From positions 84,636,109 to 84,700,108 of the forward strand of contig OY754337.1 in the NCBI GenBank assembly GCA_963573305.1: 64,000 bases of DNA, given 5' to 3'. Shown here in pieces: positions 26,101-38,100 of this stretch. The notes beneath the pieces are model-generated. The model made no database searches. It saw only the letters and a program-made list of their open reading frames with translations, and was not told the origin of the DNA. The position numbers were made by a program, and so were the translations under genes. This stretch comes from Pyrrhosoma nymphula. Lineage: Eukaryota > Arthropoda > Insecta > Odonata > Coenagrionidae. The first letter of the stretch is position 1, and the number at the start of each line of letters is the position of its first letter.

Positions 26101-29100
26101 AAAGAAAAAACATTGTATCTCTTGCCAATTATTAATTACGAGGTGTTCCAAAAATGGAACACTAGGCAAATCCACTACCATGACGTACTCAATGATAACA
26201 AGCAAATCATTTGATTCAGACATTTATTAACTCACTATTAAGAGTGATATCCAGGTGAACACTTAACATGCAAGGATACATTGCATTTTTTACATTGAAA
26301 AGTGGTATTTTTGTGACATTGGACACAGCGAGTTTGCTTTCCTTGCTTTACAATCGTATGATTCATGCCGTCATGACGTGAGTCAAGGTTACGCTTCATA
26401 GATGGTTTCCCTTTCCCACCAGGCTCAGCAGTATTACCATGTCTCTATATAGAGACAAATCACACGGCGACGAAATTCAAGAAGATCCATTGGCTTCACA
26501 TCGTTTATTTTATGCAATTGCCAAGCATTTTGTAAAGCCAGCTCAAAGCAGAATAACAGAGGGCTCGAGTACCATTTCTTTCCACGGATTGATGCTCGAT
26601 ACTTGTCAATATTTTCATCAGCTTGGTCCACTCCTCCCATATACTGATTATAGACCTTGATTAAATTTGACTGAGTAACTTGTATCTTGTGTATCTGAAT
26701 GCTTGTGAAAAAGTTGTCGAACACAAAATGTTATTTACCAGGATGCTGCGTTATGAGTGCCTCAGTAAATTGCAAAACAACTGAAGCACCTACACCATAT
26801 TCTTGGTATTGAGTATTCGGGTTTTTTTCTTGATAAGGCTGAAACCAGCAAATGTAGCCTAGACGCGTTGCACCACACCAGAATTTATACCCAAACTGAA
26901 TAGGCTTACCCCGAATGAACTGTTTGCACCCATGAAGACTGAAATAGGGAATCATGGCCTCATCCAAGCTGAAGTATATTTCATTTAGTACAAATTTCAT
27001 ACATCTGTCATTCAGTTGCTCTATGAGAGGTCGCAGCTTGGAAAACATGTCCATGTGGTTCAAGTTAGAATTGTCAGCAACATGCAAATTTGAAAACATT
27101 GTTTCAAATCGGTCACGTCTCATTACACCACTAACTAGAGAATTATGCGAATCTGTTCTTTGCTCCCAAAACATACGCCGTCTCGGAACAGAGACGTAAC
27201 CACTCAGGAAAATTATTCCCAAAAAACACCGACACTCACCGACAGTCAGTTCAAGGTTTACGCCCTTACTTGCAGCATATAAATTGGAATATTTGACAAT
27301 CATATCAATCACTTAAATATCCAGAAAGAGTCCTAAATATTCTGTAGGGGTTTTCATTTTCGTGATTTGTTCTTCTGAAACTCTACCTCCTACTGGCTGG
27401 GCAGTCAGATCGGCTTTCTTCCAATTGCGCACAACTTTGGCTACCTTTTTTCTTTGAGCAAGAAGAGGTTGAGGCGAAGCAGAAGCCGATGCACCGTCAT
27501 TTTCAGTAGTATCACCATCCGGTATCAGCAAAAGGTCAGCATGGTCAAAGTTCTCGTCAGAAGAACCATGAATGAGATGAGCAGGAGCGCGCAGCAATGA
27601 ACCGGGAAGATTATTAATTGTTCCACCATCTTCATCCTCGGAGTCCATGTCAGACACAGGTTCTGTTGCGTTATCAGGGGGTTTAATGATGATATTACGT
27701 ACTTCTATGTTATCTTCTGTCTCTAATAGATCAGTTATTTCATGCACTGTCAAATATCTCGACATCCTGGTACTTTTAGCTAAAGGCACGGTCACCCTTC
27801 ACTTTCTAACGGACGGGACGTAAGACACATCCACTTCACGAGATCGCACTCAACAGACTACTACTGTAAAAACCCAAGCGCCCCTGGCGTCACCCACGCT
27901 ATGGCCCAAGGACCAAGAGAAAGGGTCACTGCACTCTTGGCCGACAGTGGCACCGAGGATTTCAATGCCTTAAAGAAAAGGCTAAAAGTCCCTTTGTTAG
28001 ACACGGAGAGGGAAAGGAATAAGCATTAACCGGAAAAAAACCCTCTAGTCACCGATACGGCAGGAGTGGGGGGGCGGCGTGCCACTCTGTGCAGGACAAG
28101 TGCGTAGCCCGAACACTTACAATAAACTTTCTGCTAAAAAGAAAAGGAGAAGAATATTGGGTGCAAGCAGCCGCACTTCGCTATTTGATTAGTGTTCATG
28201 ACGTCAATATGACCCAGAGGGCTTGGTCCCGAATGGAAGATTGCACAGGGTGACTCATATGTTTTCATCACTCTGTTCACAATTGATCAGTTGGTTATCG
28301 ATGTATTTATTCTTTCACTGAAATGGAAACTGATTATAGCCAAGACATAGCATCGTTACCCTCAGTCACATAACATCTAATTGCTTACTTGATTTAAAAT
28401 TAAAGTGAATATTTCAGTGCGCCTGAATGCACGCATAATAGTAGTGGATTTGCCTAGTGTTCCAAAAATGGAACACTGTTAAATAAAAGCTTATAACTAA
28501 AACAAAATACATTGTTTCAAAATTTTCTTCTTAAAGCACTATAGGTTAACTATTACTAAACATGCAGGGAAAAATTTACATTTGGGCGTAATGGCAAATA
28601 GTTATTAATATAACATTTGAGATGGTCTCAGAAAAACTGCCTTGAAAAAAAAGACCGATATTTCTCAACACACTGGCTGCGATGGGTTGGCAAAACTGAC
28701 TAATTCTTTGCGCCCCGTAATACAATATATCTTTATAAAGACGTACAGAAAGAAAAGCGTGGCATATTGGTGTATAATGAGTCGTAGTCATTAAATTTGA
28801 AAGTCGTGACAGTTGTTCCAAAAATGGAACACTAGGCATAAATGGGTTAATACACACATTTGAAGTGATTGACCTTGTGCCTTGTTGATGGTCATTGAGA
28901 AGGCAAGGCGAACGGGGAACTGTAGTCGTTTGACTACAACTATCAAATTAGTCACTGATACTGGCCTTTAAATGCTGCAGGAGTGAATAGCCATTCACGA
29001 AATCACTTTTAAATGGATATTCACGCCTGGTTTCCAAGAAAATTTCTATTGTTGAAAAGGAAGAAAAATTGATGAATTTAGAGATAAAATGTAATACTTG

Positions 29101-32100
29101 GACAAAACCAAAGCATATACGAAAATTGAATGAAAGAATTACAGTAAAACCTCTCTACAATGAACCTCCATATTTCGAAAACCTCCGTATTTCGAAGTCA
29201 TGTCCCGGTCCCGGGTCTGTTGCATATACGGTACATGTAAAATTACCGTATAATTTCTTCGCTATACATATGTAATAATAACTGACATATATACGATATA
29301 TACTAATAACTTTGCTAATGAACCTCTATAATTATGAAACCTCCATAGTACAAAGTCCGCAGGAGAGCCCAAGCATTGAAGTGGACCTCCCTTGAGCAAA
29401 TAAAAAAAAAACGATGCTCTCAGTGTTTCGTCGGCATATTGTTATCAATATTGTGCTGATGAACAGTATTTCTACAGCTACTGCATGCTACTGCAACACT
29501 CTTTCTCAGTCATTGAATCTATAAGCATTGAAAATGGAAGTAAATATCTGCGAACTCCACCAAAGTATGGGAAATTGCATCTTCGGAAAAGCAGATTTTA
29601 TTCATTGTTAATGAGAGATATCATTTCTTCATGACTGCGCAAGAGATGATCTTATGGTGTGTCACAGTTACAAAGTATTAGTGAATAGTGGCAAATGTTC
29701 GTGGTGGCTGATTGGCTAGGGTTACTTCGAGTGATTCCCTTACAAACAATGCACCCAAAGTTGCTGTTACTAACCCTAGCGCTACGAGCGCCATTTTAAC
29801 TGGCTGAAGAATTTTTCCATGCATGCAGCCCAGCGCTGAAAACATACAGCGTAAAATATTCTGCACAAGAGAACAAATGCTGTGATAACTCGGCTCTGCA
29901 GTAAATATGCTGTGGAATTCCCGTTAAACATTGAGTTTAACCTAATAGATAATTCAATTTTTAGTTTTCCACCGTAAAATAAAAACCCCGATTTTTTTCG
30001 TTGTCTCTTATACAACTACTCAGGCGTTCTAACAGGGACAGAGTTCCGTTCAGGAACGCACAATGAAACATAAGGAATGCACATTCAAGCCTATATTATT
30101 TTATTACGCTACACCTACTTTTTAAATTAATCCAATGCATGAAGAACTGAGTGTGGACGAATTCCATGAAGGTGGTTGGCACAACGGCAAAGGGTCAGGA
30201 TAACCTCCACCCAGTGGTCGACCCTGCATCCTGAATCCAGTCCAAAGATGGACGGGAAGTTAACTCCTTCAACTCACTTTCTTCACATATCCTCTTTTGA
30301 AATTGCTACTTCTAAATCGCTACTACAAAACATGTTCGGCAGAAAATTCAGTATATTTTACTAAATGTTAAGGAATAATGATGAATAACTAGCCTTAACA
30401 TCTCTAGAAGAGTTTAACCCATTTTAAAAGAATCCAAGGTGAGGAATCATGTGTATCACAGAATAACCATTGAGAGACAGTTGAGTTGAATTCCCACAAG
30501 AGCACTCTATACTCAATTATCACTTAGAGCTTACCTGAGGCCCTTGTTCAGTTTTGGGGTCAAATGGGTTCCCAACAATCCTTCTTTCGGCTCTTGCAGC
30601 ACTCTTTTCAACAAATTCATCATAAATGCTAGCATCCACAAAGGAACGGGAGCCAGCACAGCAAACTTGTCCCTGTTTGATAAAGACATTCCAAAAATTA
30701 TTGCAATTATCTTAGGTGAAAACAATGGAATGGCAAGTGATGAAAGCTGACTCTGATCCTTAAGATTCTCACAACTCAGTTTGTTCTGATCAGAAAATTT
30801 TTGATGACAAATTGCAAGAAAAAGAAAGGACCCAGGAGGGTAAAAAGATTGACCCGACCAACGCAGAACACTGAAGAAATTACCCTTGACTTTTATTGGA
30901 ACAAGCAAATATTTATACGAATTTTCTCAACAAAATTTCAGTCCAATAGCCAATAAACTTCTTAAAATGCATGAAGTTTCAGAAAATAATTATGCACTAG
31001 ACAAATAAAATATGGGATGGGAAGTAATGATTCTTTTTAAAATAAATATTCTTAAATTCCTAAAAAGAAAAGGAAATATATTTTTACTACTGATTTTACT
31101 CATGCATGAGAATTTAAGTTGTTGTTTCAGGCTTGATTTTGTGGAATAACATCATGAAAGAAAAAGACTGGCAATTTTCCACAAGAATATAGTTTTAATC
31201 GACCGGTTTCGGTGTACAACACCATCATCAGGACCTGATGATGGTGTTGTACACCGAAACCGGTCGATTAAAACTATATTCTTGTGGAAAATTGCCAGTC
31301 TTTTTCTTTCATGAGATTTTATGTGAAAGACTATGCCCAGCCTGTTGGGCACCTGGATCCATACCACAATGATGTATAAAGTGCTGAAAGAAACAGACCT
31401 TTTCCAGATAAAAGAGACAGACCTTTAAACAGATAGTCATTAATGCCAATATTTTATTCCAAACTCTCCCACTTCTCATAAGGTCACTGTACACAGGGAA
31501 ACTTTTTCATAATTTTCTTCATTAAATGATGGTTTTTGTATCATGGTTCTAAATAGTGGATATCAGTATCGTACCGGTTTGGCTCTGGCATATTGGGTAC
31601 CAGATATCGGGCAATACATTCCCAAGGGTGGCAACAGGTATGGAGAAGAGGAGAAGGCATTTGCAGGGTGATGACTGATGGGAAGTGGGAAGAAATATCC
31701 TCTTACTGTTTCAGTCCAAGGACTTTCTTAGTATAGTGTTCAATAGCCCATTCACTAACAAGGAATTACAAAAAAAATCCTGAACTAGAATAACTCAGGC
31801 TTATCTGACAGACAGGTGACAGTACAGACTCATGCTAAGAACAAATAAAAGAATACATCCAAATTACATAATTAACCATTATATAATCATACGGAAGAAA
31901 GAAAGTGAGAAACTGTCTAGCTTGCCGGTGCACAGAGATGTCAATGGGGAACACATTTATTTATACGTATATTGCTGAATAGTAAAGCATATTTTAGGGT
32001 GACAAAATGGTTCTCACCATAATTTCCTTATCAACATTCCTTAAAAAATGTTGCTTTTGTGGCCAAACTATATAGTTTCAATTACAGTGCAATAAAAATA

Positions 32101-35100
32101 GATAGAATTGGAAAACATGACAAGAGAAGAGATGCAGAAAAGAGCAAGAAAATAGGAATTTCCACATTCTGTTTTTCACTTACATAGTTGGGCATTCAAG
32201 AGCCAAAACAATATCTTCGAATTTCAGATGGATGACTCAGCATTGACAATTTAATCAAGAGTTCTTCACATTCACACAGGTAGGAACTTGATGTTCCTAC
32301 CTGTGTGAATGTGAAGTTTTGAAAGTTTGTACCACAAAAACCTCAAGATATGACGTTAAAACATTAGGTTTATCCCTCCAAGCAAAGAGTTTGAACTTAA
32401 TTGTGGACCAAAGGTTTCACCTACCGCATTTAGGAAAAGATTTGTCAAAAGATGATTAGAAATAGGATCTGAGGTTTCCGTGGCGTTTCTCCATATTAGT
32501 AACGGCTTTCGGGCATTCCTCCGCGTTGTCTGATCTACAGGCGACGACAGTTTCTCCAGCTATCCTGCTGGCGTCTTCAGGTCAGAAGTGTCGATGCGTT
32601 GAAATTGGCCGTCTTATATGGGGGCTTGGGAGGTCTTAGGTTGGCTCTGATTGGTTGGGTTAGTCGACACTTCTGACCTGAAGACGCCAGCAGGATGGAT
32701 GGAGAAACTGTCGTCGCCTTTAGACAAGACAACGCGGAGGAACGCCCGAAAGCCGTTACCAATATGATTAGAAATATGCAATTAGTATTCATATTCTCCC
32801 TCGAGGATTAGAAAGACTTCTTACCTGATTGAAGAACAGGCCCTGATGTGAACTCTCAACAGCAAATTTCATGTCCACATCTTTCAAAACAATGTTAGGT
32901 GATTTTCCACCAAGTTCCAAAGTAACCCTTTTTAAATTTGTTGAAGAGGAATTTCTTTGAATTTGCACACCCACCTGTGAAGAATGAAGAGCATTCAATA
33001 AGTACAAGTAAGCAACTTAATGAATTTTAGGAATGACTATAACAAGCAAACTTAATTTCATTAGCTGAATAGTCAATGTATTCATAAGGTACATAATTCA
33101 TTCTTCGACATAGAACTGTTACAGAGGTCTTAAAATTCTGCTAAGGAAAACTTAAGTAACAAGAAATTGTGGATTTATGTAACAGAAAAAGGATTGACAT
33201 AAAATGTTAGCATAACAAACATAAGCAATTAGTTTGAATTAAAAGTCAATTTTAGTTCTTAGTTATCATTCCAAAAAGAATCACAGAAAATACTGTAAGT
33301 AGACTAACCTCAGTAGAACCAGTGAAAGAAACCTTGTCAACCAATGGATTATCAACAATGGCTCCACCAGCAGTTGGCCCAAACCCAGGAACAACGTTTA
33401 CAACACCAGGAGGAAATCCAGCTTCTTTGCAAAGCTCAGCGACATAGAGGGTGGTCAAGGGGGTTTGCTCAGCTGGTTTTATCACAACAACATTTCCTAC
33501 ATAGACAAAGAGAACAATTGTTAGATTAATATATATTAGATCTCCTAATTATATATGTCTTTATTTCATACCAGGTTAAGTGTATAAGCTTGACCAACAG
33601 CTGATTTACCACACAAAAATATAATTCAATTTCATTCAAAGACTACATATGATACAGTAAATTCGATTTCATATTTAGATTGAACCAATAAGAATATTTC
33701 TGTGAGTTGCAAGATTGCATGCTTGTTGTACGGCGGTGTTGTCTTAACTATTACAGAGTGTCTAGGGTCTATAAAAAATTAAGGACCAACAAAATTTAAA
33801 AAATAGAAGTTATGAAAAATAAAATAAACTTTAGCTGTCTATTTCATGTGAAAAGACTTTTCTGGACTTTTTTAGAACAAAATCTTTAATAAACTCCCCA
33901 TTTCACTTTTTATGAAAAGTATGTTTTAATAAAATGTTTTGTTTGAGACAAATTAGATCTTGAATGATTTTAATACCATTTAATGTTGAAAATGTTGCTA
34001 TAAGTACTTAAGATTTTCACCCTGATATTGACATGTACATTCGATGAGCAATACTATTATCAGGGAAGCTGTAAACTTGTTCTCAAAATAAGATCCCAAG
34101 ATTGGTTGACTGCAGCCCATTACCTTCCCTCTCTAATGCTAGTTCCCTTACTCCCTGGTAGTTCTCCTTATTTACTTTCCTCTTTTTTTGGTCTATACAT
34201 TGGCCATCCTCTCGGCTGTCATTAACACTTTCCGAGCTTGGGTTTGGGCTGCGCTTGATGTCCATTGTACTTCTTCCCTCCCAAGTGATGGTACTTCTGA
34301 GGCAGGTGAAGGAATCCACTTGCTCTAATTTAGCTGTCCTCTTACAGGGCTCTTGACATTCAGCTTCTCTCTTCTGCATACTAGGATTTTGGTCTTCTTC
34401 TCACTTATTTTCAAGTTATCTTCTTGAAGAACTTGGTCCATTATGTTTAGCGATCTTTGAAGGTTGTCACGATTTCCTGCTATGAAAGCAATTCTATCTG
34501 TGAAGCGGAGTATTTTTATTTCATCTCCATTAACCTTATCTCCATTCAATCCCATTTCTTGTGCTTCTCTTAATGCCTCCTTCAAGTGCATATAGGTCGA
34601 ACAGTGCAGGTGACAAGTTGTATCCTTGTCTAACTCCTTTCTTTATTTTAGCATTATTTTTCTTCAGTCTCTCGTTCGCATTGTGATGACTTGTTTCTTG
34701 AAAAGTTGGTAGATTATTCTTCTGTTGTTGTAATCCATTCAGAGTTATTCCAACAGCCTGAATATTTTGTTCCACTCTACGTTGCCGAATTATACAAATG
34801 CCACATACAGTGGCTTGTTCACCTGTATCGTTTTCTCAACCATTACTCTCAGGCAGAGTATAGCCACCCTGGTTCCTCTGTTCTTCCTGAATCCGAATTA
34901 GTTTTCCCAGAGGTAGTCTTCAATTTTCCTTTCCATCCTCCAGCTTATTATTTGCATAAGTATTTGTGATGCATGTGACACCAGACTCAAGGTTCTGTGC
35001 TTCTCACATTTCTCAGTTCTTGTATTCTTTGGCATTGTAATCATTACACTTATCTAAAAGTCCTCCAGTAGTTCTATGATTATTTTGTACAGGTTGTCCT

Positions 35101-38100
35101 TAGCATTTCTTCCTAGTGCCTTGATGATTTCTCCCTTGGCGTTGTCTACACTAGTCACCATGTTATTCTTTAGAGCTTTCACAGGTTTTTTGAATTCACA
35201 TCTCACTATGTCTTGGCCACAGTCGTTGTTGTCCACCTCCCTCTCATCTTTCATTAGGCTGTCTTCCAGAGGCCTCGGGCCATAGTACAGTTCTTTGATT
35301 TATTGCTTCCATCTATTCCCTCTGTCTACACCTTCTGTCAGTATTTTACCGCTCACATCCCTGATGAAGCATAGAAATGGCAATTTTCCACTAGATAAGA
35401 TTTAATACAACCATGGTTTCGATACACTGCATCATCATCCGGTAGATAAACAAAAAACAGATAATAATAATATAATAATATTTTATTCAATTTGTTCTAG
35501 GAACTAGTCCTGTGGAACATACATCATTTATTATACAATTTATTCAATGGACAAGCACAAACAACCATGCTCTGGGAAGTGAAAAACCCTCCCCAGGTGG
35601 GATTCGAACCCGCGACCTTTGGGACAGCAGGCGAGGACGTTACCCCGCCGCCACCGAGGCCGGCATAGGGTACATATACAAAATTTGCTGAGGAGGAGAG
35701 GGGGGAGGGTGGCTGTGGCATTGGAGGTGGTTGGGGAGGAGGAGAAGGTTAGCCAAAGTGAAGTAAGGGAGGAGAAGGGGAAATGGGGAAGGCTGAAGGA
35801 AGGTTATGGGGGGAAGGGGAGGAGTTAAAGGGAAAACACACCACAAAGGTTGAAAGGAAGCACAAAAAAAGTGAGTCACCATTAAGAATACAAGAAAGAC
35901 CAAAAGAACGTTAGGCACAGGTTGGGTGTTGACTGGTATTATTGGGGAGTTACGGCGTAGTCACAGGTATCATTGAGGAAGGGTTTGTTGGAAACAAAGG
36001 GGGTAGGGTGAGGGTTCCACTCATCATCGGCCACCGATGAAACTGGGGGGAGTGCCCAAATATCACACACCATGGGGGAGGGTAGAGGGAAAAGGATAGC
36101 AAGGGAAAAGCAATTTTAGCAGAGCTTGCTTTTCCTTTTCCCCTCTCCAAATCGCCTCTTCACTAGCTTGTATGCTGTTTCCAAGTTCCCCTTCTGCATG
36201 TTTCAGTTCATTTCCTCGCAGCAATTTTCTATCCAATCTTCCTTTGCCTTCTTGGATTTTTGTAAGACTTGGTTCCTAAGCTTCTTCGAGGATTGCCTCA
36301 CCTTCATTTCAGGAGTTCAAGTATTTTCTTCTAAAATTACCCTAATCTTCACTGTAATTTACGGCTGCTTTGTGCTGGCTCTCTTACTCACCAGTTGCTC
36401 TTAAGCTACTTCCTCAATTGCCCTCTTCAACCCATCCCATTTCCCTTCAGTGCCCATTTCTCCTCCACACTCTAGTTTCCTATCAATGGCTGTGGAGAAT
36501 CTCTATCATCTTTTTCCACCAGCAATTTTGCACTCCATCTCGCTTCATGTTTTCTTTTCTTTCTTTTCTTGTTATTGAAGGTGGCTCTCCATGACTACTA
36601 GGGTGTGCTCACAACTTATATCTGTACTGTGATAGCTCTAGCAGAGGTTGCCTCTATCCCCTGGCATCTTCAATTTGCACCTTCTTCACTGATGTTGCTC
36701 GTTGAGTGTTTGCAACCACCATATTCTTCTCATTGCAGAACTCCACTAGTATTTCTCCAATCACATTTTGTTTTCCCAGCCCAAAATTCCCAATGCAACT
36801 TCCCTCTCCCACCCCTGCATTCCAGTCTCCCATTATGATGAGTTTCTTTTTCCCCTTCACTTATTCGGAGGACCTCTTCCAGTTGTTCATACACTACTTC
36901 TATTTCCTCTTCTGCATGACTGAATGTTGGCATGTAGAGTTACACTATCACAGTGGCCATAGGCTCTCTTTCCAGCTTCTCCCTCAGGATCCTCTCACTG
37001 TACTGCCAGACCAACTTCGCTCTTCTGCCCCATTTTATCTTCAGTATGATGCCAACACCTGCAATCCTCTGGTCGTCTCCTGAATAAATCACAAGGTATT
37101 CATCGCTCCAGTAGTCGTCTGCACCCACAATAGTTGGGATTAATGATTTAACGAATTAGCAATTAAAATTAATAATTAAAAATTTAGTTAACTGTTTACT
37201 TTTTAGAAGAGCTAACTTTTAACATTTAATCGTTAAAAGTATACATTAATTGATACAAAACTAACTTCAGTTAATTTTTTCCGTTAATTTTTGGAGCATG
37301 TCGACTTGTTCGAATCATCTTTTCTTCTTTTTTCAGACAGGAGAGGACGAATGTCCAATACAATTTTTTTAAAGAGAATTTTATTAAAGTTAAATGACTT
37401 TTTAAGTAAAAGTTTAAATAAAATTTTCTTGAATTTGAAGTTTGCATTCATTTATTTATCCCAATTGCGAAAAATAGCTTTTAAAAATTACTTTTAAAAG
37501 TTACTTTTAAAAGTTACTTTTAAAAGTTTCTTTAAAGTAACTGAAAAAGTAACTTTTATCGTAAAAGTTACTTTTATTAACTTTAACTTTAATCAGTTAC
37601 ATTTTCAGAAAAGTAACTTTTAACTTTAACTAGTTACGTTTTACAGAGATTAACTTTAACTTAAATCAGTTAATTTTTTTTTGTAACTTTCCCAACTATG
37701 GCCCCCGCCCACTTGATCTCGCTGACTCCCAGAATGCCTACCCCCAGCTTCTCCATCTCCATATTCTACAGCTTCCCGCTCATCCCTTAAGATCTCAAGT
37801 TCCACAAAAACAGAAAATATGAGATGGAGGAAACACTGGTAGAATTCCATGTTTATAACAAAAGAGAAAAACTTTGGATTCCACTATATTCTATTTTAAC
37901 AACCTTGGCTACACATTAACAAACTGAACAATAATATCACTCCTGAAGATTACTGACCGGTCCATTTAGTGTATTCTTAATAACTATAAAGGTGCAAAAC
38001 ATTAGCTTCAATTTGACACAAGCTCAAAACATTCTATGTATTCAAAAACAACTAAGCTGTGATTAATTTAAACCATAAATAGGAAGAAGACACTTTTGAA

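Larger units (their letters stand above)
25740..28930 (-). pseudogene. Helitron helicase C terminus and 3' end, split by piggyBac
   Basis: Minus strand. 28922-28851 encodes [19 protein letters not shown], the Pif1-type helicase motif of Helitron RepHel proteins. After the piggyBac insertion (26014-28846) the same frame resumes at 26009 with [20 protein letters not shown], then [11 protein letters not shown] and a stop. Dropping the insertion and one TTAA leaves the frame open across the junction. The element ends GCATGCCGGGCACAGCTAG at 25740, with the CTAG terminus and following T expected of Helitrons. Only this 3' remnant is recognisable. Confidence 0.82.
34080..37860 (-). mobile_element. 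LINE relic, copy F (minus strand), endonuclease and RT, multiply interrupted
   Basis: Endonuclease end at 37810-37700: [18 protein letters not shown]. It is interrupted by a hAT-like element (37129-37700), then resumes with [20 protein letters not shown] and, shifted, [16 protein letters not shown] (catalytic GDWNA). RT portions lie at 35254-34083: [50 protein letters not shown] (FADD lost), [12 protein letters not shown]. About 0.75 kb of other repeats (35360-36120) lies between the two halves. ALDH2 intron 4. Not functional. Confidence 0.85.

Noticed and set aside
30531..30908. 125-codon minus-strand frame over exon 7
   Set aside because: It is the wrong frame of ALDH2 exon 7. The true frame gives GQVCCAGS with matching splice sites.
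35690..35840. Open frames in the GA-rich tract
   Set aside because: Low-complexity purine sequence gives long frames by composition alone.
37480..37640. Tandem AAAAGTTACTTTT words as a CRISPR-like array or satellite
   Set aside because: Units are irregular, spacers are not unique, and the whole lies between hAT-like ends.
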